Assembly: GCA_038317345.1 (NCBI GenBank)
Contig: JBBQBH010000024.1
Span: forward strand, 1 to 40,420
Direction of reading: 5' to 3'
Source of the DNA: Mayfieldus sp038317345
GTDB taxonomy: Bacteria; Actinomycetota; Thermoleophilia; Solirubrobacterales; 70-9
DNA length: 40,420 nucleotides
Shown here: positions 14,620 to 22,586 of the stretch, piece after piece
How positions within the stretch are numbered: the first letter of the stretch is position 1
How the letters are laid out: each line of letters starts with the position of its first letter
The notes under the pieces: model-generated
Told to the model about the DNA's origin: nothing
The model's input: only the letters and a program-made list of their open reading frames with translations
Database searches by the model: none
Made by a program: the position numbers and the translations under genes

Positions 14620-16320
14620 CTACTCGATGTTCAAGAAAATTGTTGTCTTGAGTTCTTGCTCGTCGCTTCGGACGGTAAGGCCAAGCCCCTTCAGTTTGGC
14701 GACATCAGCGCCAAAGCCTCCGACTATCTGACCCAGTCCGAGCGGCTCGGCGCCCCTTACCAGCCCTTCGAGGTTGAGGAAGACTAGCGCCGAGACGCCC
14801 CCCGAGGCGTCGCTGGTCGCGGCCTTGTATGCGTCGCTGCCACCCAGATCGGCATCTCCCTGAACGGCCTGACTCACGCCTGCCGGGTTCGTCGACACGA
14901 CCAGCTTGCCGTCGAAGATCGCGTAGGCGAGGTTCAGCGTCGGCGAGATGCGCACGCTGCGAACGACGGTGTCGCCGAGCTTCTTCACATCGAAGCTCAG
15001 GGCCTGTCCGGTGCGGCCGGGGGCGAGCGCCGCAACCAGCGGTGCCTGCAGGTTCGCCATCTGCACGCGGGCGCGGGCCTCGTTGACGTCCTTGAACACC
15101 ACGGTCAGATAGGGGCCCGCGGCCCCCGACACCGCGCCGATCGCCGCTTCGTTGCCGAGAGCCGGCAGCACGTCCTTCTGAATGTCCACCCCGCCGCGAC
15201 GGAGCTGGCGTTGAAAGCGCGCATACGCCCCGACCAGTCCCGGCGCCGCCGCCTTCGCCTGCTGCAGCAGCGCCCGTAGCGTGTCCGCCGGATCGGCGAT
15301 GTCCAGGTACAAAAGCGTGTCAGGGGAGAACTCACCGGCAAGACTGGGATGAAAGTCGGGAAAAGCCTGAAAGAAGGTGGGGTTGGCCTTGCCCTTCGCG
15401 GGAGCCAGGGCCGAGTGGAGCTGTAGCTCGAACCCGTTGTGATGGGCGACCAGCGCCGCCGCGACGCCATCGCTGGCGCCGAAGTCGACGAACGTATCCA
15501 GCTGCAGGGCCAATCCGCCACTCCCGGCCAGCAGCTGCTTGGTTCCCTGGGCGGAGAAATAGGCGTCGGCAAGTCGCTGCTCGGGCAACGAATCGCGCAC
15601 CGCGCTCGCCTGCTCAGAGTCCGACAGCGCCTTGCTGCGGCCCTGCCCGGTGTCGATCGCCGCCCGCACAGCGGGTGCGGGGCCGAGTGCCAAAAAGCCG
15701 TGAAGATCGGCGTACGCCAAGCCGTTGCGGTAGGCAAGGAAGGGGACGCTCCCGTTTTTCACCAGGTGGGGCTTGCCCGGCCCCAGCTTGGTGAGGAAGC
15801 TCTGCGCGGCCTTGCGGTCCTTGACCGCAAGCAAGACGAGCGGCTGCGGCGTACCGCCCCCGAGCTCGGCGAATGCGGCCTCGTCGCCAATCCAAGGGGC
15901 GACGTCGCTGCGCAGGTCGAGCCGGGGCCCAAACCCGAGGGCGCTGAAGATTCCCTGCTCGATCTCCCCGAAGTGAGGCAGCCTGCTCGCCAGGTCCCTG
16001 GCGGTCGAGAACTGGCTGGAGCTGGGATCGAGGTCGATGTGCAGATAGGCCTCTGCGTCGATCGGGACCAAGGCGATCGCATGGTCGGTCGGCACGCAGG
16101 TCTTCGCAGGCGAGACGTCGCAGGGCAGGCCTGGGACCGGGACGAAGCGGTAGATGGCGAAGAGGGCAAGGACCAGGACGATCACCGCCGCCGCGCGCCG
16201 GCGGCGATACACCCGGCGCGCATCCGCGGACGGGGAGCCGTCCGCGCCGAGCCGGCCCAGGGCGGGTCGCGAACCCCATCGCAGGTCCTCCCAGAGCTCG
16301 ACCACGCGTTCGGGAATCAC
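14620..16320 (-). CDS. DUF3352-family membrane-anchored protein of unknown function
   Basis: 566 residues from GTG 16320. It has a short cytoplasmic head (about 1-43) with an arginine cluster, one membrane helix (about 44-60, AAAVIVLVLALFAIY), and a large extracytoplasmic region with two Cys soon after the membrane (PCDVSPAKTCVP). The ectodomain has repeated alpha/beta segments of the DUF3352 type (e.g. YLHIDLDPSSSQF and LLYLDIADPADTL). No catalytic motif is recognised. The start overlaps the der stop as GTGA, so it is translationally coupled to a ribosome-assembly GTPase. That is a curious neighbour for a surface protein. Confidence 0.75.
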   Translation of the reverse strand: MIPERVVELWEDLRWGSRPALGRLGADGSPSADARRVYRRRRAAAVIVLVLALFAIYRFVPVPGLPCDVSPAKTCVPTDHAIALVPIDAEAYLHIDLDPSSSQFSTARDLASRLPHFGEIEQGIFSALGFGPRLDLRSDVAPWIGDEAAFAELGGGTPQPLVLLAVKDRKAAQSFLTKLGPGKPHLVKNGSVPFLAYRNGLAYADLHGFLALGPAPAVRAAIDTGQGRSKALSDSEQASAVRDSLPEQRLADAYFSAQGTKQLLAGSGGLALQLDTFVDFGASDGVAAALVAHHNGFELQLHSALAPAKGKANPTFFQAFPDFHPSLAGEFSPDTLLYLDIADPADTLRALLQQAKAAAPGLVGAYARFQRQLRRGGVDIQKDVLPALGNEAAIGAVSGAAGPYLTVVFKDVNEARARVQMANLQAPLVAALAPGRTGQALSFDVKKLGDTVVRSVRISPTLNLAYAIFDGKLVVSTNPAGVSQAVQGDADLGGSDAYKAATSDASGGVSALVFLNLEGLVRGAEPLGLGQIVGGFGADVAKLKGLGLTVRSDEQELKTTIFLNIE

Positions 16321-17687
16321 TTTGCGGGGTCCCGATCGCTCGACGCACCGGCGACCTCGCGCCGGCGCCCCCGCCGCGAGCGCGGCACGAAGTCGATCAC
16401 CATCGGCACGCCCTCGAGCCCGTAGCGGGCGCGGAGGCGATTCTCGAGGTAAAAGGCCCAATCGCGGGAGATCAGCTGCCGATCGTTGACCTGGATCGCG
16501 AAGCGGGGCGGCCGTTCTCCAATCTGGGCCGTGTAATAGAGGCGCAGCCGCCTGCCCCGCTTGGCGGGCGGTGGGGTCTTGGCGACGATGTCCCCGACCG
16601 CGCGGTTGAGCTCCGGCGTCGGAATGCGCTGGCCGGCCCGCTCGGCAAGCTCCAGCGCCGCGCGCAGCAGCGCCGTCACGCCGCGCCCGGTCAGCGCCGA
16701 GCAGGTGAGCACGGGTGGGCGCAGCCGCATCTTGCGCTGCGCCCGCGCCTTTGCGTCATCGAGGTCGGTGCGCGAGACGTCCCACTTGTTGAACGCCAGC
16801 ACCGTCGCGCAACCGGCCCGCATCGCCAGCTCGGCGACGTGCAGGTCCTGCGTGGTCAGTCCCTCTGAGGCATCGCAGACGACGATCGCGGCGTCGGCGC
16901 GCTCGGCGGCGCGCTGGGAGCGAAGCTGGGCGTAGTAGTCGACGCTCCCGGCGACCTTGGAGCGGCGCCGCAGGCCGGCTGTGTCGACCAGGGTGAGCGG
17001 CTGGCCCTCGAAGCTGAGATCTGTGTCGATCGAGTCGCGAGTCGTTCCGGCCTGCTCGGAGACGATCACCCGTTCCGAGCCGACGAAGGCATTGACCAGC
17101 GACGACTTGCCGACGTTCGGTCGGCCGATCACCGCCAGACGCGGCGGCCCTTCGCCGTCCGGCTGCGCCTCACCGGGACCGAGCGTCCCAGTGATGCGAT
17201 CGAGCAGGTCGCCGGTGCCGAGCCCGTGGGCCGCCGAGATCGCTGTCGGCTCGCCAAGGCCCAGCTTGTGGAACTCGGCGGCGACGTAGTCGCTGCCCGG
17301 CTGGTCCACCTTGTTGGCGACGACGATCACCGGCGGATCGGACTCTCGCAGCAGCGCACCCAGCTCGGCGTCGCCGGCCCGAAGACCCGCCCGAGCGTCG
17401 ACCAGCAGCAGCACGAGGTCTGCCTCGGCGATCGCCTCCCGCGCCTGGCGCTGTACCTGGCGGGCCAGGTCGGCGCTGTCCTCCAGGTCGACTCCCCCGG
17501 TATCGATCAGCTCGAAGCGGACGCCGTTCCACTCACTGGGCACGCGCTTGCGATCCCGTGTCACCCCAGGCTCGGCGTGGGTCACCGCCTCGCGAACCCC
17601 GGCCAGTCGGTTGACCAGCGTGCTCTTGCCGACGTTCGGAAAGCCGACCACGGCAACCTTGGGCGGCCCGCCCTCGGTCGGGCTCAC
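16317..17687 (-). CDS. der: Ribosome-assembly GTPase Der (EngA)
   Basis: 456 residues with the family's unique pair of G domains and a C-terminal KH-like domain. G1 motifs are GFPNVGKST near 15-23 and GRPNVGKSS near 190. DTGG and DTAG switch-II motifs and NKVD / NKWD base-specificity motifs are all present. The KH domain ends around MVIDFVPRSRRG with a basic tail. It acts in 50S subunit maturation. GTG 17687 overlaps the cmk stop (GTGA), the common cmk-der pairing. Confidence 0.97.
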   Translation of the reverse strand: MSPTEGGPPKVAVVGFPNVGKSTLVNRLAGVREAVTHAEPGVTRDRKRVPSEWNGVRFELIDTGGVDLEDSADLARQVQRQAREAIAEADLVLLLVDARAGLRAGDAELGALLRESDPPVIVVANKVDQPGSDYVAAEFHKLGLGEPTAISAAHGLGTGDLLDRITGTLGPGEAQPDGEGPPRLAVIGRPNVGKSSLVNAFVGSERVIVSEQAGTTRDSIDTDLSFEGQPLTLVDTAGLRRRSKVAGSVDYYAQLRSQRAAERADAAIVVCDASEGLTTQDLHVAELAMRAGCATVLAFNKWDVSRTDLDDAKARAQRKMRLRPPVLTCSALTGRGVTALLRAALELAERAGQRIPTPELNRAVGDIVAKTPPPAKRGRRLRLYYTAQIGERPPRFAIQVNDRQLISRDWAFYLENRLRARYGLEGVPMVIDFVPRSRRGRRREVAGASSDRDPAK

Positions 17688-18322
17688 CGAATACCTCGCT
17701 CGCCGGCCAGCGCGACCACCTGAGCGATGACGTCGTCGACCGGCAGCCCGGTGGTGTCGAGCTCGACCGCGTCGGCCGCCGGACGCAGCGCCCCATGGGC
17801 GCGCTCACGGTCTCGCGAGTCGCGCAGCCGCTGCGAGGCCAACACCTCATCCACGGGCTCGCCGGTCTCCTCGGCCCGGCGCCTCGCCCGCTCCTCGTCG
17901 CCGGCGGTCAGGAAGACCTTCAGCGGTGCCTTCGGGCTGACCACCGTGCCGATGTCGCGCCCCTCGGCGACATAGCTGCCGGCATCGATCAGCGCCCGCT
18001 GTCGCTCGACCATCGCCTCGCGCACCTGCGGGTGCACGGCGACCCGCGAGGCCGCCGCAGTGACCTCGGGCGAGCGGATCGCATCGGTGACGTCGAGATC
18101 GTCCAGCACGACACGTCCGTCGACGACGCCGATCTGCAGCGATTGCGCCAGCTCGCCCATCGCCTCGCCGTCGTCTAGGTCGGTCCCTCTTCGCAGCGCC
18201 TCAAGGGCGACGGACCTGTACATCGCCCCCGAGTCGAGATAGGTGAAGCCAAGCGCCGCGGCGACGCCGCGCGCCACGGAGGACTTCCCTGCCCCAGCTG
18301 GGCCGTCGATCGCGATCACCAT
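17684..18322 (-). CDS. cmk: Cytidylate kinase
   Basis: 212 residues. It phosphorylates CMP/dCMP. P-loop IDGPAGAGKSSVARG sits at the N-terminus; the LDSGAMYRSVAL and VAEGRDIGTVVSP motifs and the LID region with RARRRAEE follow. ATG 18322 is preceded by GGGAG only 2 nt away, inside the right arm of an inverted repeat (18324-18344). It is the first gene of cmk-der-DUF3352 and is separated from aroA by an opposite-strand cupin gene, so it needs its own promoter. Confidence 0.96.
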   Translation of the reverse strand: MVIAIDGPAGAGKSSVARGVAAALGFTYLDSGAMYRSVALEALRRGTDLDDGEAMGELAQSLQIGVVDGRVVLDDLDVTDAIRSPEVTAAASRVAVHPQVREAMVERQRALIDAGSYVAEGRDIGTVVSPKAPLKVFLTAGDEERARRRAEETGEPVDEVLASQRLRDSRDRERAHGALRPAADAVELDTTGLPVDDVIAQVVALAGERGIR

Positions 18323-18323
18323 G

Positions 18324-18344
18324 GCTCCCAGCGTAATTGGGAGC
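18324..18344. promoter_or_regulatory. Inverted repeat over the cmk ribosome-binding region
   Basis: GCTCCCA-N7-TGGGAGC is a perfect 7-bp inverted repeat 1 bp upstream of the cmk ATG. In cmk mRNA the hairpin would bury GGGAG, the only SD-like sequence. Alternatively it is a DNA operator in the divergent cmk/cupin promoter region. Confidence 0.45.
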
Positions 18345-18405
18345 CCGCAACTGGCGTGGCAGCGCGGCTGCGAACGGCGCCCTGCCCGGATATGTTTCGT
18401 CGGCC

Positions 18406-18732
18406 ATGGAGACCTGGGATCTGACCAGCCTCGACGTGCAGCCGCGTCAGCCCGAGGTGCTTTCCTCGGATGACGAGGGCAGGGTAATCGCGATCCTGCT
18501 TCCCGCGGGCGAGAGGCTCAATGAACATCAGGTACACGAGCGCGCCTGGCTTGTCGTCGTCAGCGGTGCAGTAGAGCTCGACGATGCAGGAGGGGAAACC
18601 ACCCACGGCCGACCGGGGACGCTCGCCATCTTCGATCCCAACGAGCGCCACGAGGTGAGGGCGACCGAGGACTCGCGTCTGCTGCTGCTGCTCTCGCCCT
18701 GGCCGGGCGTTGGCCATCCAAGCCAGCGCTGA
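18406..18732 (+). CDS. Small cupin-domain protein
   Basis: 108 residues from ATG 18406, a single small beta-barrel. The cupin motif 1 region reads LNEHQVHERAWLVVVSGAVEL, and motif 2 is GTLAIFDPNERHEVRA. One His (in EHQVHE), a Glu and the late His (ERHEV) could bind a metal. No substrate can be named; such stand-alone cupins may bind or sense small ligands. TATGTT at 18391-18396 lies 9 bp before the ATG, which suggests a leaderless or nearly leaderless transcript. It sits opposite to the aroA/cmk genes on either side. Confidence 0.75.
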   Translation: METWDLTSLDVQPRQPEVLSSDDEGRVIAILLPAGERLNEHQVHERAWLVVVSGAVELDDAGGETTHGRPGTLAIFDPNERHEVRATEDSRLLLLLSPWPGVGHPSQR

Positions 18733-18816
18733 GGATTCGCCGCGGGCTCGTTCGTCTTCTTGAGCGACCCCGACGGCAACGGCTGGGCCGTGCAGGCGAT
18801 CCCGCCGCGCGACTAG
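18733..18816 (+). pseudogene. C-terminal remnant of a VOC (glyoxalase-like) protein
   Basis: Directly after the cupin TGA and in the same frame the sequence encodes GSFVFLSDPDGNGWAVQ and then AIPPRD before a TAG. DPDGNxW...Q is the typical last beta-strand of vicinal-oxygen-chelate proteins. Nothing upstream encodes the rest of that fold, so only about 27 codons survive. The terminal TAG overlaps the aroA stop on the other strand. Confidence 0.6.
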
Positions 18817-20120
18817 CCCGAGAGCAGTGAGCGAAGGTCGCGTTCGAAGCCCGGGTAGCTGACCTCGGCGGCCTCGAAGCCGCGCACGGTGACCCCCTCC
18901 GCCGAGGCGAGCCCGGCGACGGCGCCAAGCAGCGCCAGGCGGTGGTCCCCGCTGGCGTCCAGCGTCCCGCCGCGCAGCCCGCCGTTGCCGCGAACGACCA
19001 TTCCGTCATCGGTGGCCTCAACGGCGCCGCCAAGAGCGGCGAGCCCGTCGCAAACGGCGGCGATCCGATCCGACTCCTTGTGACGCAACTCGGCCGCGTC
19101 GCGGATCACCGTCTCGCCCTCCGCGAAGCACCCAGCCAGCGCGACCAGCGGTAGCTCATCGATCGCCAGCGGCACCTCGTCGCCGCCGACCTCGGTGCCG
19201 GCCAGCCGCGAAGCCACCGCCCGGACCGTCCCCCGCGGCTCATGACCCGCGGGCGCCGTCTCGCCGACCTCGAGCTGGGCTCCCATCCGACCAAGGATCG
19301 TCAGCAGCCCGGTCCGGGTCGGGTTGAGTCCGACGCCGGTGAGCTCGATCTCGCTTTCGGCGACCAGCAGCGCCGCCAGCAGTGCAAAGGCCGCCGATGA
19401 GACGTCACCGGGGATCTCGAACCGCTGCGACCCAAGACTCTCCGCCGGCCGGACTGTGATCCGTCCGCCGGCCGCCTCCAGCCGCGCCCCCGATCCCGCC
19501 AGCATCCGCTCTGTGTGGTCGCGGGTCGGCGATGGCTCGATCACGGTCGTCTCGCCCTCTGCTAGCAATCCTGCGAGCAGAACGCACGACTTGACCTGGG
19601 CGCTGGCGACCGGAAGGCTGTACTCGATCCCGGTCAGGGCGGCGCCCTCGACCCGCAGGGGCGGTAGACGCCCGTCGCGGCATTCGACCTCCGCCCCCAT
19701 CTCGCGCAGCGGCTCGGCGACCCGGTCCACCGGCCGGCGCCGGATCGAGTCGTCTCCGTCCAGCGTCCATTCCCCGCCCTCCTGCCCGGCCAGCCAGCCG
19801 GGGAGGATCCGCAGAAGGGTGCCGGCGTTGCCGACGTCGATCTCGGCGCTCGACGCGCCCCGCAGCCCGACGCCCCCCACCCTGACGTCGAGGCTCTGCG
19901 GGTCTGAGTCCTGTGTCGCCGGGCCGGCTTCAACCGTGGCCCCAAGCGCCTCGACGGCGGCCAGCGTCGAGCGAGTGTCGGCCGCATCGAGGAATCCCTC
20001 GATCCGCGTCTCGCCCTCCCCCATCGCCCCGATCAGCGCGGCACGGTGGCTGATCGACTTGTCCGCCGGCGGCCGCAGCGTCCCCCGCAGCGGCCCCGCC
20101 GGGTCGAAGCGCCGCTCCAT
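18813..20120 (-). CDS. aroA: 3-phosphoshikimate 1-carboxyvinyltransferase (EPSP synthase)
   Basis: 435 residues. It joins PEP to shikimate 3-phosphate, the sixth shikimate-pathway step. The N-terminus has PPADKSISHRAALIGAM. The active-site loop is DVGNAGTLLRI, followed by SAQVKSCVLLAGL, PTRDHTERML, LNPTRTGLL and ELRHKESDR. The combination ADKS, SAQVK, RDHTE and NPTR is that of class II EPSP synthases. However, the GNAGT glycine is retained where the well-known CP4 enzyme has Ala. The start codon ATG 20120 has no obvious SD. A hairpin fills the 30-bp gap to tyrA. Confidence 0.95.
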   Translation of the reverse strand: MERRFDPAGPLRGTLRPPADKSISHRAALIGAMGEGETRIEGFLDAADTRSTLAAVEALGATVEAGPATQDSDPQSLDVRVGGVGLRGASSAEIDVGNAGTLLRILPGWLAGQEGGEWTLDGDDSIRRRPVDRVAEPLREMGAEVECRDGRLPPLRVEGAALTGIEYSLPVASAQVKSCVLLAGLLAEGETTVIEPSPTRDHTERMLAGSGARLEAAGGRITVRPAESLGSQRFEIPGDVSSAAFALLAALLVAESEIELTGVGLNPTRTGLLTILGRMGAQLEVGETAPAGHEPRGTVRAVASRLAGTEVGGDEVPLAIDELPLVALAGCFAEGETVIRDAAELRHKESDRIAAVCDGLAALGGAVEATDDGMVVRGNGGLRGGTLDASGDHRLALLGAVAGLASAEGVTVRGFEAAEVSYPGFERDLRSLLSG

Positions 20121-20149
20121 TAGATGGCTGACGCCATGGCCGTCATCTA
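20121..20149. repeat. Imperfect hairpin in the tyrA-aroA gap
   Basis: TAGAT/ATCTA outer arms and GACG/CGTC inner arms flank a CCATGGC centre, with a 4-nt bulge on one side. It fills the whole gap between the tyrA stop and the aroA start. It could tune aroA translation or protect the mRNA, but it is short. Confidence 0.35.
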
Positions 20150-20150
20150 T

Positions 20151-21230
20151 CTAACCCGGCTCGACCGAGACCGTGTAGCCCAGCTCGCGCACCAACTCGA
20201 CCGCGCGCTTGGCCTCCTCCTCGCCGGCGATCCACAGCGATATCGCTCCCGAGCGCATGTCGGCGGACGGGGACAGCGCCATGTCCTCGATATTTACGCC
20301 CGCGCGGCCCAGCGCCAGCGCCAGCTCGGCCACGGTGCCGGGGCGGTTTGGCACACCAACGCGAAGCTGCTGCAGGGGCCCGCCCGCCAACTCGGCCTCC
20401 AGCAGCTGGCGCCGGTCGTCGGCTGCTCTGCGGTGCCAGCTGGCCACCGCTTCTCGGTTTCCTTCGAGGATCAGGGCCGATGCCGTCTGAAGCTGCTTCA
20501 CGGTCGCGTCGATCGCCGCCGCCACCGCCTCGCGGTTGCTGTCGAAGATGTCGCCCCAGATCTCCGGATTGGCACCGGCCACCCGTGTCGTGTCGCGGAG
20601 GCTCGGCCCAGCCTCGGGCATGTGCTCGGAGCCGGCCGCCAGCTCGGAGGCGGCCTGGGTGACGAGCACGTTCGCGATCACGTGGGGCAGGTGACTGACC
20701 GTCGCCATCAGGCGATCGTGGGTGTCGGCGTCGATCGCCTGCGGCCGGGCGCCCAGCTCCGCCAGTGTCCGTTGCAGGCGGTCGTAGAGCAGCCCGCCTG
20801 TGTAGGTGGTCGGGGTCAGATACCAGCGCGCGCCTTCCAGCAACTCGGCGCGGGCGTTCTCCACCCCGGAGGTCTCGGCTCCAGCCAGCGGATGACCGCC
20901 GATGAAGCGCTCGTGCTGGCCCAGCGCGGCGACGATCTGGCGCTTGGTCGAACCCACGTCGGTAACGACACACTCCTCGCCGCTTGCGGCGAGCGCCTCG
21001 CGGGCCAACTCGGGCAGCATCGACACCGGAGCGGCGCAGAAGATCAACTCGGCGCCCTTGCAGGCCTCCGCGATCGAGCCGGCGGCCTCATCCAGGGCGT
21101 CGAGCTCCAGCGCCCGCTCAAGCGTCGCGGAGTCCGGATCGAACCCGGCCACCTGCGCATCGAGCCGCCGGCGCGCCGCCAGCCCGATCGAGCCTCCGAT
21201 CAGGCCGACGCCGAGGATCGTGATCCTCAT
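20151..21230 (-). CDS. tyrA: Prephenate dehydrogenase with C-terminal ACT domain
   Basis: 359 residues. The N-terminal Rossmann domain starts MRITILGVGLIGGSIGL (GxGxxG). An all-alpha dimerisation domain follows, with GGHPLAGAETSG, DTHDRLMATVSHLPH and a region around LRDTTRVAGANPEIW. From about residue 285 a regulatory ACT domain (LRVGVPNRPGTVAELALALG) probably senses an aromatic amino acid. It converts prephenate to 4-hydroxyphenylpyruvate with NAD(P). It starts 3 bp after the aroF stop and shares that gene's leader. Confidence 0.95.
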   Translation of the reverse strand: MRITILGVGLIGGSIGLAARRRLDAQVAGFDPDSATLERALELDALDEAAGSIAEACKGAELIFCAAPVSMLPELAREALAASGEECVVTDVGSTKRQIVAALGQHERFIGGHPLAGAETSGVENARAELLEGARWYLTPTTYTGGLLYDRLQRTLAELGARPQAIDADTHDRLMATVSHLPHVIANVLVTQAASELAAGSEHMPEAGPSLRDTTRVAGANPEIWGDIFDSNREAVAAAIDATVKQLQTASALILEGNREAVASWHRRAADDRRQLLEAELAGGPLQQLRVGVPNRPGTVAELALALGRAGVNIEDMALSPSADMRSGAISLWIAGEEEAKRAVELVRELGYTVSVEPG

Positions 21231-21233
21231 GGA

Positions 21234-22328
21234 TCAGCCAGCGTCGCGCCGCTCCTGGGCGGCCGCCGCCAGCCGATCGAGCGCCAGGATGGTGGTTTCC
21301 CAGTCCATGCACGCATCGGTGATCGACTGGCCGTAGACCAACGGAGCCCCCGGGGCAGGGTCCTGGCGGCCGGCGACGAGGAACGACTCGAGCATTACGC
21401 CGACGATCGCCCCGTTCCCGCCGGCGATCTGAGACGCGATCTCCGAGACAACCCGTGGCTGTCGGTCGTGGTCCTTGCCGCTGTTGCCGTGCGAGGCGTC
21501 GATCACAACCCGCTCCCGCAGACCGGCTGATCGCAGCTGGGCGAGCGCGTCAGCCACCGATTCGGCGCCGTAGTTCGGGGCGTCGCGGCCGCCGCGCAGG
21601 ATGACGTGGCTGTCGGGATTCCCCTGCGTATGCAGGATCGCGGGAGACCCCGTCTCGTCGATTCCGGCAAACGCGTGCTTGGCCGCGGCGGCGCGGACCG
21701 CATCCACCGCGACCTTGACGCTGCCGTCGGTTCCGTTCTTGAATCCGACCGGCATCGAGAGGCCGGAGGCGAGCTGGCGGTGAATCTGGCTCTCGGTGGT
21801 GCGCGCTCCGATCGCCCCCCAGGCGACCAGGTCGGAGATGTACTGAGGCGTGATCGGGTCCAGGAACTCGCAGCCGATCGGCAACCCGAGGTCAAGCACC
21901 TCCCGCAGCAACCCCCGTGCCATGTGGAGACCCGTGTTGACGTCTCCGGATCCATCCATATGAGGATCGTTGATCAGGCCCTTCCAGCCGATCGTCGTCC
22001 GTGGCTTCTCGAAATACACCCGCATCGCGACGCACAGCTCCGCTCGCAGTTCGGACGCCCTGGCGCTGAGAAGCTGCGCGTACTCGAGTGCGGCGTCCAC
22101 GTCGTGCACGCTGCAGGGGCCGACGATCACCAGCAGCCGATCGTCGGTGCCATCCAAGATGCTCGTGATCTCGGAGCGATGCCGCAGCACGGCATCCTCC
22201 TGCTCCGTACTCAGTGGCAGCTCGTCGAGGATCTGCACGGGCGGGATCAACTCGACCACCCGCTCGATGCGGCGATCCCGAACGCGGTTCGAGTGTTCTG
22301 TTGGTAGTTCCTTCATCTCAATGTCCAT
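21234..22328 (-). CDS. aroF: 3-deoxy-7-phosphoheptulonate (DAHP) synthase, class I alpha
   Basis: 364 residues from ATG 22328, preceded by AGAAGGA (22341-22335) with a 6-nt spacer; the TTG at 22331 is too close to that SD. It catalyses the first committed step, PEP plus erythrose 4-phosphate. Class I AroF/G/H-type motifs are LVIVGPCSVHD, RVYFEKPRTTIGWKGLINDP, GCEFLDPITPQY, GFKNGTDGS and the metal-binding VIDASHGNSGKDH. The N-terminal extension RIERVVELIPPVQIL is the segment used for allosteric feedback in this class; which amino acid inhibits it cannot be read. It is preceded by a leader ORF rich in aromatic codons. Confidence 0.95.
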   Translation of the reverse strand: MDIEMKELPTEHSNRVRDRRIERVVELIPPVQILDELPLSTEQEDAVLRHRSEITSILDGTDDRLLVIVGPCSVHDVDAALEYAQLLSARASELRAELCVAMRVYFEKPRTTIGWKGLINDPHMDGSGDVNTGLHMARGLLREVLDLGLPIGCEFLDPITPQYISDLVAWGAIGARTTESQIHRQLASGLSMPVGFKNGTDGSVKVAVDAVRAAAAKHAFAGIDETGSPAILHTQGNPDSHVILRGGRDAPNYGAESVADALAQLRSAGLRERVVIDASHGNSGKDHDRQPRVVSEIASQIAGGNGAIVGVMLESFLVAGRQDPAPGAPLVYGQSITDACMDWETTILALDRLAAAAQERRDAG

Positions 22329-22354
22329 CAAAGATCCTTCTTTCTACCGGCGCG

Positions 22355-22435
22355 CCGAGGCTCCTTGCCTCGGAAGACGTCCGGCGGTTGAAACAATTAG
22401 AGGCGTTGCGGGGTCAGCCGCGGGGCCGGACGCCT
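22355..22435 (-). promoter_or_regulatory. Attenuator-like region between aromatic leader peptide and aroF
   Basis: Arm 22430-22435, overlapping the leader stop codon, can pair perfectly with 22401-22406 (AGGCGT/ACGCCT, 6 bp). The overlapping arm 22425-22432 can instead pair with 22378-22385 (CGTCCGGC/GCCGGACG, 8 bp). The two folds exclude each other. A third perfect hairpin, CCGAGGC/GCCTCGG with a 5-nt loop, occupies 22355-22373, just before the aroF ribosome-binding site. No U tract follows, so control may be on aroF translation or Rho-dependent rather than by an intrinsic terminator. Confidence 0.65.
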
Positions 22436-22526
22436 AGATAAATCGCCAGAAATAAAAGTACGAAAGGGCAGCTGGGAGCGTGGCGGTGTCGCCGAAGGTG
22501 CTCACATAGGTACCGATTCGCTTCAC
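22434..22526 (-). CDS. Aromatic-rich leader peptide for the aroF operon
   Basis: A 30-residue ORF from GTG 22526 to TAG 22436-22434. AAAGAG lies 4 nt upstream as a possible SD. Residues 23-29 are Tyr-Phe-Tyr-Phe-Trp-Arg-Phe, ending just one codon before the stop. They use TTT and TAT as well as TTC and TAC, AT-rich codons that stand out in this GC-rich sequence. There is one more Tyr (7) and one Phe (11). This is the classical layout of a ribosome-stalling leader peptide in front of an aromatic biosynthesis operon. It was too short for routine gene calls. The peptide itself probably has no function. Confidence 0.75.
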   Translation of the reverse strand: MKRIGTYVSTFGDTATLPAALSYFYFWRFI

Positions 22527-22586
22527 GTCGCTCTTTCTAGCAGGTGAGGGCCGTGTAGTCGAGAAGGAATTCGGGCTGGGCGTCGA

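Noticed and set aside
22355..22373. Intrinsic Rho-independent terminator in the aroF leader
   Set aside because: The stem is perfect but is followed by a GC-rich sequence and the aroF SD, with no U tract, so it is described as part of an attenuator-like region instead.
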